Assembly: GCF_020283565.1 (NCBI RefSeq)
Contig: NC_060061.1
Coordinates: forward strand, 34,881,362-34,945,361
Direction: 5' to 3'
From: Trifolium pratense
Taxonomy: Eukaryota > Streptophyta > Magnoliopsida > Fabales > Fabaceae
Length of the DNA stretch: 64,000 bases
Translations under genes and position numbers: made by a program
Shown: positions 44,925 through 56,639 of the stretch, piece by piece
Layout: each line of letters begins with the position of its first letter
Position numbering within the stretch: position 1 is the stretch's first letter
Notes under the pieces: generated by a model
Told to the model about the DNA's origin: nothing
Seen by the model: the letters and a program-made list of their open reading frames with translations, nothing else
Database searches by the model: none

Positions 44925-47900
44925 ATCAAGAACAGAGGAACCAAAAAAAGAAAACATGGTTTCTATTTTTGATTCAAACTTACTTCAAAAGCAAGTAAAC
45001 TTGCCAAAAGAGTTCATTTGGCCATCTAAAGACTTAGTTAACACAACCCAAGAAGAGCTTAAAGAACCTCTCATAGACTTAAGTATCATGAAAAGTGGTG
45101 ATGAAGAAGCTATTGCAAGTGCTGCTGAACTTGTGAGAAAAGCATGTTTGAAACATGGTTTTTTTCAAGTAATTAATCATGGTGTGGATCAAGATCTTAT
45201 TCATGATGCTTATTGTGAAACTGATTCCATTTTTAAGTTACCTTTAAGCAAGAAGCTAAGTGCTAAGAGGGTGTATGGTGGAGTTTCTGGCTACTCAGGT
45301 GCTCATGCAGATAGATACTCATCTAAATTGCCATGGAAAGAGACATTTTCTTTTGTTTACAATCATCAAAACAGTTCCAACACACAGATTGTTGATTACT
45401 TTGAATCTGTCTTAGGAGAAGACTTTCAAGATGCAGGGTAAGGTCAACATTTTTTGAATTAATTGATTTCAATATATGATCCACTATTGTCACATTATTT
45501 TGTTACAATTGACCTACTATATGTCCTTAAGCAAAATTTCTTATTTAAAAAAGATTTGTATCTAATTGATTAATAAGACTCAAATGATAATATACGTCCC
45601 AAGCAGACAAGTCGTTGGTGAATTGAAAGAACATTGAAAGAGTACTAATCCAGAGTTAGAATCTTAGACACTAACGTAACTTTCTAAGATTTATTTATCC
45701 ACAAAAAGTTGGTAACATATGGACAAAGATCCCCAATTGTGTTTTCCACCCTAGAGAGAGCAATGATGATCTGGATCCGAATTTTATGCCGTCACTAATT
45801 GCATGCGGTCATTGATTCTTGACTGTCTGATCTTGATCAAACAGTTCATAATAAAGGGATATTATGATTTTATAAATTATGAAGTTTCAGTCAGAAAATT
45901 GTAGACATCGGACAGTCAAAAAATCATGATGCACGGCTGCATGCAGTCACTGACTACACCAAATTCGTGATGATTTTTACCCTCAAAACTTTATTTCTCA
46001 ATTTTTTTGAATTTTCCAATAATCAATTCAAGGGCCACAATTCTTATGCATGGTCATGTCAAGGAGAGAATCTATTCTTGTAACATATACATTGAATTTG
46101 TGGGTGAGAAATGATTAGGTCTAAATTAATCATTATAAAACACTCTTTTCGAGAGTAAAACTATTAAATTTGACATTTTTTTATATTGGTTTTAATCAAA
46201 CAATCATCGATATATTGACTACGTGTGAAGGTGAGAAATTGTGAAGCAAGAAAATCCTATCAAAATCTCACTTTTACCCTCTTGTGGTCTAGTCATCTAG
46301 CCCACACAACAAGTACTTGGACAAGGACAACTAACTATATTGGCTGATATATGCCGCAATTATTGAAAGTCAAATGCCCTATATGATTAACTTGGGTAGC
46401 AACTATAGAGTACACTAGTGTCCAAGTCCAACAATGTTTTTTACATGTTTTATAACTTTATATCTTTATGATGTGATAGATGGGTGTATCAAAAGTACTG
46501 TGAAGCAATGAAGGAATTATCCCTAACAATTATGGAACTCTTGGCTATTAGTTTGGGGATAGATCGTTCTCATTATAGAAGATTTTTTGAGGATGGTGAC
46601 TCAATAATGAGGTGCAACTACTATCCACCATGCAATAGTTCTAGTGTCACCCTTGGTACTGGCCCTCATTCTGACCCAACATCATTAACCATTCTTCATC
46701 AAGATCAAGTTGGAGGTTTAGAAGTTTTTGCAGATAATAAATGGATGGCTGTTCGCCCTAGACATGAAGCCTTAGTCATAAACATTGGTGACACTTTTAT
46801 GGTACGTAAATTCGTTTTATCTTTTACTCCCTCTTGTTTTTTTTTTTTGGGTACATTTACTCCCTCTTGTTTTTAATATAGGAGAAAATTTATTTTTTAA
46901 CGTATGTGACATATATTATAGGTCAGATACATATATTATTTATTCAATATATGTAAAGTGTAATTTTTCTATATTAAAAATAGAAGATAGTATCCACAAT
47001 TAAAATAATCTTGGATATGTTTGTTATTCATTTGATCCAATAATTTAATTTATTAATTAATGATAAAAATATTTGTTTATTTTTGTGTACCATAAAATTG
47101 AATTTGTCGACTACACTTTTCTTTTTAACATTTTGTTGTCATGTTTTGCATACTACTCTTACGTAACTTGAGGTCGCATCATATTGTTGGCCTACAAGAC
47201 AAATTAGTTAAGAGTTTGGACTGTCTTTGAAAAAGTTAATAAAATCATAAAGATTGATATTAAGGAGAATTCTTTTTTATGGGGATCTGAATTTCTCTAG
47301 TCTTTTTTTCATGTTGTTTATTTTGCTCTAAGCTTCATTTTTTTTTCTCTCTTCTGCACTATTTATTTTTTCTTTGTTAATCAATAATTGTTGGATTATA
47401 AAAATAAAAAAAAAAATCAGAAAAGATGGTTGGATACAAAGTGTATGAGAGGATTCAATTTTTTATTTACGGTCCCATGAGAACATGTTGGAAAATACAC
47501 CAAGTAAAATAAATTCAAAATTATATAAAAAAAAAATCAAAATTTAAATTAGTTAAAAATAATTACATATTGATAAATATAAATAAATAATTACATATGA
47601 AAAAATAATAGTTAATTCTTGAATACTATACTCAACTAAATTTTAGAGTAGTAAATTTGTCACCTAAAAATAATTTAAAATGAATTTATAAAATAGTGTT
47701 TGAAGTACAACCGACAAAGATTTGGTCTAGTAAATGGCCAAATTCTCACAAAGTAGTTGATCAAAGTTTGAATTTTGACTGGGAGAGGCAGGGACGGACT
47801 TGGGCAGGGGCTTGGACCCCTCCCTCCCTCTTGTTCGTTGTCTTACAATACTAATAATATATGTATAGTCATATTGAATAAAAGGATTATACTCCCTCCT

Positions 47901-48811
47901 TTTTTAGTCATATTTAAGGTCAGTAGCAATGATTAAGGAAATAAAAATGGAATACATAATTTTTAAAATTATAATATCAATTTTTTGAAGGGGGTTTTTT
48001 TGTCAGATTTTACTTAATTATCTTGTTACTGAATTCAGACTTTACTTATTTAACATTTAATATTATATTTTTCGACCCCCTGTCTCATCAATTTCTGAAT
48101 CCGTCCTTGGGGAGAGGTATTTATATTGAAGTTCCTTTGAACAAATACCTTTAGTGAATAAAATTAGCTTTACTTAGAATAATATGTGATTTCTCACTCT
48201 ATAAGAAAAATATAATTAAAATCAAAATCATTTATAAAATATCACTTTATTATATTAAATTCTAAAAAATATTCACAAATATTGAAAGAAAGCATTTGGT
48301 TGATGTTGGGTCATGACTCATGATGAACTTAAAAATCATCACATCTGACTAGTAACAACCATCGAGTGAAATTGGACAACCATATAAGTGTCTTCGCATT
48401 TGTATGTTGTTCAACATTCATTTTTTCATCTAGCATCCGACTCTTACGCACACTTGATGTATCAAATATAGACATAATTACTTTATTTTATTTTTTGACA
48501 AAAATGGACATAATTATTGGAGCTGAATATATTGGGTATGTTTTCAGGCATTATCAAATGGGAGATACAAGAGTTGCCTTCACAGAGCATTAGTGAACAA
48601 ATACATAGAAAGAAGGTCATTGGTTTTCTTTGTGTGTCCTAGAAAAGACAAGGTGGTGAGACCACCTCAAAATTTGCTAGCAAAAAATGAAGCAAGAGAG
48701 TACCCTGATTTCACTTGGTCAAGTTTGTTTGAATTCACACAGAAACACTACAGGGCTGATGTTGCTACCCTCCAAAGCTTCTTTCAGTGGCATTCCTCTT
48801 CCAACTTTTAG
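44887..48811 (+). CDS. GA20ox: Gibberellin 20-oxidase
   Basis: Three exons with closing phases: 44887-45437, 46480-46801, 48548-48811; 378 residues, the normal length for GA 20-oxidases. A cytosolic 2-oxoglutarate/Fe(II) dioxygenase that oxidises carbon 20 of GA12/GA53 in steps toward GA9/GA20, a rate-controlling step of gibberellin synthesis. Diagnostic sequences: LPWKET (residues 148-153), the GA20ox substrate motif; NYYPPC (230-235); iron ligands H247, D249 and H303; 2-oxoglutarate ligands R313 and S315. The three-exon layout matches the family. A later in-frame ATG at codon 24 is an alternative start. Both introns and the 3' flank carry MITEs. All key residues are present, so the gene looks functional. 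Confidence 0.95.
45771..45967. mobile_element. MITE in intron 1 of GA20-oxidase
   Basis: Long imperfect inverted repeats of about 65 bases: CGAATTTTATGCCGTCAC...TTGACTGTC on the left pairs with the complement of GACAGTCAAAAAATCATG...CCAAATTCG on the right. TGATGAT occurs just outside both ends (45764-45770, 45968-45974), a likely target duplication. It shares the TGCATGC and TCTGATCTTGATC blocks with the MITE at 53609-53813. Confidence 0.7.
47789..48109. mobile_element. hAT-type MITE in intron 2 of GA20-oxidase (321 bp)
   Basis: Terminal inverted repeats CAGGGACGGA and TCCGTCCTTG (9 of 10 paired), flanked by a perfect 8-bp duplication GGGAGAGG (47781-47788 and 48110-48117). An 8-bp duplication and CAGGG termini are hAT traits. 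No transposase. An internal TACTCCCTCC (about 47890) hints at a Stowaway end nested inside. Confidence 0.88.
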
Positions 48812-48844
48812 AAATTACTTCATGATTCATGGGTGTGTTTTCTA

Positions 48845-48968
48845 CTATCTCTGATCCTTTTTATAAGAGACTTCTGAGTTAACTAAAATTAATGTATCTG
48901 ATTTATAATATAATTTAAATACATCAATTTTTATTGACTCATATATCTCTTAAAAGAATCGGAGAGAG
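48845..48968. mobile_element. Stowaway-like MITE in the 3' flank of GA20-oxidase
   Basis: Left CTATCTCTGATCCTTTTTATAAGAGA, right complement CTCTCTCCGATTCTTTTAAGAGA, with TA on both sides (48843-48844, 48969-48970). It begins 34 bases after the stop codon, so it probably lies in the 3' UTR. Confidence 0.75.
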
Positions 48969-49122
48969 TAGTTGTTAATGTTGCCTTTACTATTTGACTT
49001 CAGTTTAAGTATTTTTTTCACTGGCTATAGCTATAATTATCCTGTGTATATTTCATAGCTAGTGCCTAGTGTTATGTATCCCTGTACGGTTTTTGTGCAC
49101 ATAGCTTGCACCTGCAAATCAT

Positions 49123-49518
49123 AGGCTCTGTTTGGTAACACAAATAAGCTAGTTTATAGCTTATTATATGAGCTTATAAGCTTGTTTCAAAAAATTAGAG
49201 GTGTTTGGTAACAAGCTTTTTGTACTAGCTTATAGCTTTTTTTTAGATGCTATTTCAAGTAGCATTTGAGCTTATAGCTTATAGCTTTTTACACTTTATT
49301 CCATTTTTACCCTTTAATTTAATAACTACCTACTCTAAAAAATAAACTACCCACTATCAATTATGTAATTTTATATTTAATAACCACTTTAAAAGCTAAT
49401 TTTACCAAATACTTTAATTTCAATAAGCTAGCTTTTCAGCTATCAGCTAGCTTTTCAGCTATCAGCTAGCTTATCAGCTATCAGCTAGCTTATAGCTTAT
49501 TTTTACCAAACGGACCCT
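49123..49518. mobile_element. MITE with GGKYCYGTTTGGTAA termini
   Basis: Left GGCTCTGTTTGGTAACAC pairs with the right complement GGGTCCGTTTGGTAAAAA, then both run into ATAAGCT-rich sequence. Just inside the right end is an array of a 19-base unit AGCTAGCTTTTCAGCTATC (about 49434-49490). The target duplication is not certain (possibly 3 bp), so hAT or PIF/Harbinger cannot be decided. Confidence 0.75.
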
Positions 49519-49779
49519 ATATATACTTGTGGAAAAATACAATTGGTTGATCATAACTCACAAGGTACTATTTACGTACACGCTTATACATTAGAGAAAA
49601 AGTAGAAACTAAAATACATCTCCAAATCCAACTCCTATTGAATTGAGAATTTGAGGATTTTAATTTTTGAGTTTTGAAGGAGATTGAGGAGAACATATAT
49701 AACCTAGAGATTGATGTTATTTAGAGGTGTATTTGAGTAGAAATTTATTTGGATTTAAGGAAGAAGATGAACATATGGA

Positions 49780-49802
49780 GATGATGATGATGATGATGAT
49801 GA
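49780..49802. repeat. GAT trinucleotide microsatellite
   Basis: Seven uninterrupted GAT units in non-coding DNA. Confidence 0.9.
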
Positions 49803-50586
49803 AGATATGAATATGTTGATGAATTTCTGAGTTTTACTATTTTTTTTTAATAAAAAATTGAAAGAAAAAAAAAGACCTATATATATGTGGGCATCACAAA
49901 AGATAAATGACTAAATAATTTTAGTGTAATTTTGCCTAAATTTATCTATTAGGTAATAATTTTGTCCTTCATATTTCTACTATTTTTTCACAAATAAAAT
50001 TATTTAGAGTTATTAAATCATTAATTAGAATAGGTAAATGTGAAAATATACTAACGTACTAATAACTTAATAAGTTATGGAAAGAAAAGAAAAGGGAATC
50101 CAAGCATATGGCTACGCCCCTTTATAGTAGAATGATAAAATTTCGGGTCATGCTATAGTAATAGTATTAATTCTAAGTTTGTTCATTTAATATATGAAAA
50201 GTTTAAAAGTTAAATCAAATATACGAATTTTAATAAAACATTATTTTATTTAGATTCTTAATATGTGTCATGTTAGCTTCATTTTCTAAGACAAATACTA
50301 AATAGTGCTCTCAGAACACTAGTTAATGATTTAAATTTATAAAGTTTTTCGTGGATATGATGTAATCAACACAACAAAAATCTAATTTTGGTGATTTCAA
50401 TCCACATTTTTTCTTTTATTTCTCTTTTTGGCTCCTTAATTAGTGCCCATTTTCTAAAATTTAAACTCTAAAAGATTGGTCTATTAGTAAAATAAGAGAT
50501 ATTAAATTTGAGAAGCTCCATGTGCCCATCGTTACCTTTGAAATATATGTGAGATGGTCGGAATATAGATTGAATGTAAGGAAGTG
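49803..50586. other. Intergenic DNA, nothing recognised
   Basis: AT-rich, no gene or repeat family recognised. Confidence 0.5.
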
Positions 50587-50690
50587 TGTTAAGAAGTTTC
50601 ATATCGAATGTGAAATTTTATAGTAAATAAAGATAATTTTCACCTTATAAATTAATTTTATAGAATTGAGTTAGGTCTAACTTTTAATTA
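50587..50690 (+). repeat. Solo TRIM LTR
   Basis: TGTTAAGAAGTTTCATATCG...TTTATAGAATTGAGTTAGG matches the LTR type of element D (18357 onward) over its length. No primer site or partner LTR follows, so it is a solo LTR or fragment. Confidence 0.65.
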
Positions 50691-52300
50691 TAAGACACTC
50701 TTTAAATGTTATAATATATTTCCCACCTATAAAAAAGGGAATTGTTTAAATCACAAGGCCAAGAAACAACCATGGGCTCTACCATTTTAAATCCCTTTTA
50801 TATGGAGCTATCAGCTACTCCGAAGCCAGTTTGAGTGAGGTTAATCAAATCAACTTTTTTTCTTATTCAAGTTAATCAAATCAATTTGAATCCTAAGGGA
50901 GGGGGCCATAGATTTGGATCACCTCATGTGTAACAGGAGTGCTGTTTTTTATTTTTACGTGTGAGAAGAAAGAAATCGAAAACAAAAAAATCAAGAAATG
51001 ATGAGAGAAAAGACACATAAAAGAAGACACGCGGGAGAAATAATACGAGGACTTCTTCTTTTGGCGCACGTTCGCCTCGGAAATTTCAAAAATACCTCTC
51101 TCGCTAGCTAAGTAGCGAATTCAGGGACACAAAATCTGACAAAAAGATTCAATTTGCATCATAGGATGGGAACTGAGTTATCTTGAAGTTGGGGAATGGT
51201 GATACCTAGTCCAGCTTTTGTTGTTATCTTTGCAGTAGTAAATACAAGGTACGTGGGGCTGAGTAATTTGTGTGGTCTATGGAGGCCTGTCGTTGTTGCC
51301 CATGTGTTTGCGGTGTGCATGCCTTGCGGGACACATTCAAGTTAATTGCGAAAGTTTGATTAAGTTTTGAATGGATACAAACACAATAATTTGATCATAC
51401 TATTTTGCACACTACTAATTGAACGTCCTTGTGCTTTCAACAAGCTCCGTCATCACAAAGATCAATCGATATAAAATGTTTAAATTCAGTTTTAATCATT
51501 CTATATTTTTTGTGAAATTCTTTTCAAATAAGTGCTTTGACATCTTCGTAGTATATGTTTGGTTGAGCGTTTCCGCTTTCCAAACGTGAATTTCAACTTC
51601 TAAAAGCAGGTTTGCCATTTTCTATGATGTTTGGATACAATCAAAAACAAATTCTGAAACGTGCTTCCACCGTCAAAACGCGAGTTTAATGGAAGTCACA
51701 AATCGTAGCTTCTGCGTTAACTAAAAGTAATTCTAGAGTTTGGTTTTTTGCTGACATATATATATTTACCTAATTACCCATGCTTCAACTCAAGATCCAA
51801 TTTTGTTTTCCTCAAGCCTCAAATTTTTTTGTTCTCCGGAACAGTTTCTCCTTATATTTGCAGATTTGGAGGGAAAAAAAAGTGGGAGAAGAAGAATGAG
51901 GGGAACACAGATGAAAAATTAAAAAAAAAAATTTGACAAACTAAAATCTGAATTTAAGGGAAGAATCAACAAAGTATTATGTCATCCATGAAATTAAACA
52001 ACTTGAGAGGGGCAAGCATGAATGGTGAGCGTTAGAGATGAACTGACAGTTTGTAAGACAACAACCATTGAATAATTAAGGGTCTAGAGTATTCTTCATT
52101 CTTCATGAAATGACTTTACCTTTTTATATTTTTTTTTATAATTAATTAAATGAGGGGTTCTAGAGAATTCTTGTTTAATTTTTGAAAATTATTTTAATTG
52201 ATGAGATATTATTTTTTACCGAATTGATGAGAGAGATGGACAACTTGATAATTTCACATCTAAAATTATTTTTAATTTAAATTATCCAAATAACATCAAA
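50691..52300. other. Intergenic DNA, no gene
   Basis: A moderately GC-richer patch lies at 51180-51360 without a usable frame. AATCAAATCAA repeats at about 50843 and 50876. GCTAGCTAAGTAGCG at 51104-51118 is another member of the short palindrome family seen at 43430-44060. 51560-51720 resembles a decayed MITE (CCAAACGTGAATTTCAACTT...). Confidence 0.45.
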
Positions 52301-52851
52301 TGTTGAGAATCACTTTTGTTCTGGACTGGGCCAAAAGTTGGCCCAATCACTTTCTGCCCGACATTTGGGGCATAGCCAAATAAGGGAAGACTTCCCCGAC
52401 ACGTCAGCCAATGACATGTCCTCCTCGACATAACGGATAGGCAACACGTTAAACACGTGCTCATCTATCCATGCGCGTTGATCCATTCAACCACGCCTTC
52501 GTCAAGGAGCTTATCCATTACCCGCGAATAGTGAAACGGCTCCAACCAAGATAGAGGCGAATAACCGCCTCCCCTACGATACAGGGACTATCTTGGCAGT
52601 TGAGTCTATTGGGCCAGTTATTCCATCCCAATAGACCAACCTTTGGCCCAGCGCCGGGGACAACTATATAAGCTCTCCTAGACAGGAGAGCCAGGTATTC
52701 TGAGTCATTATACTCTAAACTTTCTCTCTCTTCTTACTTGTATCTCTCTCATTCTCTTGTTGACTTAAGCATCGGAGTGCCTGCTGGTACAAACCACCCT
52801 CCGATGGACGAACTGCTTAACGGACCAGCCATCAACATTCTCTGATCAACA
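52301..52851 (+). repeat. Solo LTR-like sequence (about 551 bp)
   Basis: Begins TGTTGAGAATC and ends TCTGATCAACA, with clearly higher GC than its flanks. A TATA box (TATATAAG, 52665-52672) is followed at once by a hairpin GCTCTCCT-AGAC-AGGAGAGC, then a CT-rich stretch. This is the layout of a plant LTR promoter. No tRNA primer site or coding follows. The 5 bases on either side do not match, so the right border or the solo-LTR idea is less certain. Ty3/Gypsy origin is a guess. Confidence 0.55.
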
Positions 52852-53608
52852 GGTTAGATCAACTTTCAAGTTAATGTATTCAAACACAAATCAATTAACA
52901 CTCAACTCACTTTTATCAAAATTAATTCTATCAAACTGAATTCTGCCAGAATCAATTCTTTTTATCGTCAAACCAAACACACAGTTAATGTTATTTTTCT
53001 CTTTCTTAGTTTGTCCAATATGGAGTATTTATTTACCCTTCTCTTTTTTTCTTGTCTTATTTAATTACCCTTCTTTCTGGTCACTGTATACTTTGCTACT
53101 TCCAACATTGCCATTTTGAACATTTTACCATTTTAAGCTTCTTAACTTATTTATAAGTCCAGTAAATAGAAACGTGTTTGAAGTCTTAATTGTAATTATG
53201 TCAATATGCAATTGTCAATTATGCAATCAAATAGTACTATCTTAATTACTAGTAGTATTTGATGCGTAATCTAATTGATGTTTCTCTTTGAGGAGACAAA
53301 TGTGGCCGCTGCAAAGTATTGGAAAACAGCATGGCAACATATATAGGGTGAAAATAGGTTGAACCGTTGAACTAGTTGATAGATGGGTCGAAGGTAAAAC
53401 AACTTAACTAAGGATTTCTGTTTAAAAAACATTAAAAAAGTGTCCAACCAAATATAGTTCTTTAAAAAAGTTTTAAAAAAAGTTATATATTCAACACATT
53501 AAAAAAATTAATTTTTTAACACAAACTTATATAGTTCTTTAAAAAGTGTCCAACCAAATAAATTTGGCAACAACACAAAGATGAGGAGGAGTGAATGTAT
53601 GTCGCCTG
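52852..53608. other. Intergenic DNA, no gene
   Basis: AT-rich, with AATTCTATCAAACTGAATTCTG-like MITE-type sequence at 52920-52950. No coding frame. A diverged 35-base pair around TTTAAAAAAGTGTCCAACCAAATA lies at about 53430-53455 and 53535-53560. Confidence 0.45.
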
Positions 53609-53813
53609 ACGGATTTGGATTATGTGAAGTCGACTGCATGCAGTTAGTAGATTTGGATCGTCTGATCAAGATTAGAAGACTCAAATTTTAAAATCAGATT
53701 TTGATTATAAAATTTGATTTTAAAATCTGAACCGTCTGATCTTGATCGGACGATTTATATGTGATCGACTGCACTGCGGTCAGTATATGTGTGAATTCAT
53801 TAAATTCATATCC
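53609..53813. mobile_element. MITE with 8-bp target duplication (205 bp)
   Basis: Almost the whole element folds on itself: left ACGGATTTGGATTATGTG..., right complement ACGGATATGAATTTAATG..., with an inner palindrome around AAATCAGATTTTGATTATAAAATTTGATTTT. Flanked by a perfect GTCGCCTG duplication (53601-53608 and 53814-53821). It shares TGCATGCAG and TCTGATC(A/T)TGATC with the intronic MITE at 45771-45967. Confidence 0.88.
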
Positions 53814-53821
53814 GTCGCCTG

Positions 53822-55058
53822 CCTGATGTAAAAAAAATGATAAAGGGGCAGCTGGACCTACGTAACATGTACATGCAAATGCAATCCTTGACAGCATGAA
53901 CAAATGAAACTGATAAGACGTTCACATTGTTTCTCAAGATTTGATTGGATTTGATTATACTTTTCAACCCCCACAAATGTAGCATCTACACATTAAGATA
54001 ACACCACGTGAATGCTACTACGTGTCGATCTATGATTGCTTCTATCAATTAAATGTGGCATTGTTTTAGTTGTAGCATTTGATTTTTGATGATGATGATT
54101 GATGATGATGGTGACCGATCGAGCTTTACTTCAAAAGTCAGTCAACAGTCACACTTGGCATTCTCATCTTCAAGATTTTGATTCGGTAGTAGATTTTGAT
54201 TCGGTACTGTCACTTTTAGGTCCGTCCCACACTTTTCTTTTTTTAGTAGAATACAACAAAATATAATGGGTATGGGACTAAGTCCATAAAAGAAATAAAA
54301 GTTAAGAGCTATTGATAGCTAAGGCAAGGATCTTCTCCACCAAGGATTTCATTGTGGGAAGTCCGGTGTGTATTTTCACTGTTTAATTTTTTTTTTTTAA
54401 CCAACTATAACAACAAACAATGGATGATTGAGATTAAACGGTAGATATTTTAATTTTTATGAGAGGACTCATTCTCTGATAGGTAATGTCGTTAAAATTA
54501 TCCGCTAATATATGGGGGAGGAATTACTTGAAAATTTACAAAGTCCACATACTTTCATTGGAGAATGAATTTCATGCAATCAGAAAATTGTACAAATTAC
54601 TGAAATTACCTTGCGAGTATTTGAAAATAGGAATTGCTCGCAAATTATTGAAGTCTCGAGTGTTCTAGCTTAAAATATCCACAACTCCTGACCTGGTACC
54701 AAAACCTTGAAATAAAAAAGACTTTTGATAAATTGAGTTGACATGGATCATGGATAGCCATTGCCCATAACCATGAATGATTTTGTCAAAAAAAAAAATA
54801 GATGATTTCTAAGAGTATAAAGAGATGCCAGAAAATGAGAGCACAAAGTGTGATTTTGTAAAATCATAGGGTTGGGGAAGAAGCTCCCATGAGAAAAGAT
54901 TATGTCAAGTATATATTGCACCGAAGGGAGAGTAATATGATGATATCTGCCCTTAAAACTTCATTTGTTAATTTTTTTACAAGCACCACTTCATTCGAGA
55001 CGTCCTTTTTTATATTTTTAGGCACGCAGGAATATCTACGGAAAAAAATCAGGCGCAT
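53822..55058. other. Intergenic DNA, no gene
   Basis: A repeated TGATGATGATGATT patch lies at about 54088-54110, and AGATTTTGATTCGGTA occurs twice in tandem (about 54173 and 54192). Nothing else recognised. Confidence 0.45.
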
Positions 55059-55482
55059 GTGAACTTTTTGACCGACCCACTAGAAAGACGATCAACTCTT
55101 AGACCGGCGGATGTTATGGTGTATGGGTGGGTAGGTGGGAAGCATGTATGTGTGGATTTGACTGAAGTTTTGCCACATGTTGGATTGAGAGCTGAGACTT
55201 TTACTGTGAGACAAACAGCTCTCAAAGTTGCTTCAAGTAAAGTGGTCAAACATGAGAAAACATGTTCTAACAATCAACATGCTTTCATACTATTTGCATT
55301 TGACACTTTTGGCTTCCTCGCACCAGAGGTTGTGAGTCTTCTACAAAGAGTTGAATAGGTTATGAATAACAATGATGTGTCCCCTAGAGCTATGAATGTT
55401 GTTTTTAAGAGAATTGGTTTTGCCATTCAAAAAGACTTAGCGGCACAACTTATTACCTGTTTGCCTTTCATTCTTATGTAAT
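55059..55482 (+). pseudogene. Decayed legume repeat-associated ORF fragment
   Basis: The frame reads NFLTDPLERRSTLRPADVMV, then YGWVGGKHVCVDLTEV, ...FDTFGFLAPEVVSLLQRV, a TAG stop at 55356-55358, and continues in frame with MNVVFKRIGFAIQKDLAAQL before ending near 55480. I recognise this as a protein segment repeated in legume genomes and often annotated as hypothetical or transposon-linked; function unknown. Single-frame preservation with one internal stop indicates a recent pseudogene copy. Upstream coding is absent. Confidence 0.55.
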
Positions 55483-55767
55483 TTCCCTAAATTTATAAAT
55501 ATTTGAATATTAAATAATTGTTAAGGTCAAAATTATACTTCATGATGATGTGAAAGGAGAAAATTCAACATATTTTTAGTTTTTTTATTACAATTTTGGC
55601 CTAGCCCAGATTAATTGATTCAAATGGGATTTGTCCAGACTATTCAATTTAAGTGTAAAAAACTTAAAAATTTTGAAGTGAGCATATTTACCTCTCAATT
55701 GTAGGATTCATTCATATATATATAAAAAATATTCAAAATTTTTGAAGTGAACATTTTTTTTGTCAAA

Positions 55768-55850
55768 TAGTTTAGTGATAAGAAATTGCATCTTTAAGGT
55801 GAATAAGTGGAATGATCGGAGTTCGAAACCGACGCCTTGCATATAATATA
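55768..55850 (+). repeat. SINE-like tRNA-derived segment
   Basis: AATAGTTTAGTGATAAG (A-box-like) and CGGAGTTCGAAACC (B-box-like) about 45 bases apart on the plus strand. Confidence 0.5.
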
Positions 55851-56109
55851 ATTCATATAACAATAAACAAAATGAAGCGAGAGAAGAAGAAGAAGAAAGA
55901 AGTTTTTGGTCCTCCTGGATCGTGTATGACAGGGTTCATGATGGGTTGGATAGGAATTGGGCCTATTGGGTACAACTATGCAATTTTGTATTGTAAACTA
56001 TATGAACTGATGAGAAATTTGCTCTTTATGCCCCACAGTGCTTTTAGGCCCCCAAAAAAATTCCCTTGGTTTTTGGGATTCAGGAATGTTTGCAAGATAG
56101 AACCTGAAT

Positions 56110-56450
56110 ACGCCTAATTTTGGAACGTGCATTTTAAAATTAGTTAATTTTGGATTATAACTTATGAAATATTAAAAAAAATTGAAAATAAAAAGATCAT
56201 TTCGGAATGTAAATATTAATTAATTCTGAAATTAATTAATTTTGGATTCTACCATCCAAAATTAGTTAATTTCGGATCCTAGTGTCCAAAATTAATTAAT
56301 TTCGGATTGTAACTTCCGAAATATATAAAAAGTTGAAAAATAAGTCGCTTCGGAACGTATGTTCCAAAATTAGTTAATTTCGGATTGTAACTTCCGAAAT
56401 ATAAAAAAAATGAAAAAAACTCATTTCGAAACGTAAGTTCCAAAACTAAC
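56110..56450. repeat. Tandem array of TTAGTTAATTTCGGATTGTAACTTCCGAAAT-type units
   Basis: Units with TTTCGGAWYSTA, CTTCCGAAAT and AAATTAGTTAATT recur at least five times with variable spacing (about 35-45 bases, or 110 for the longer unit that includes ATAAAAAATTGAAAA). The CGGA...TCCG parts are inverted, so each unit can fold. Not coding. Confidence 0.7.
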
Positions 56451-56639
56451 TAGGGATAATTTGGACAGAACGGAGAGCCTTAAGGCAACATAGGGGGCCG
56501 GGAGAGCAATTTTTCTCTAATGAAGAAAAAGAAAATATTGAATAGGAAAAGTCAAAAAAATGAAAATAGATAAAAAAAAAAAAAAGGGTAAATAGATAAA
56601 AAAAAAATGAAACTATATATTTTTTTTTACTAAAAGAAA

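Noticed and set aside
52296..52856. Target site duplication around the 52301-52851 LTR-like block
   Set aside because: Flanking five bases (TCAAA and GGTTA) do not match; ATCAA occurs near both ends but does not coincide with TG/CA borders.
55812..56117. 101-codon plus-strand ORF
   Set aside because: Includes a SINE-like segment and low-complexity text; no domain or conserved motif.
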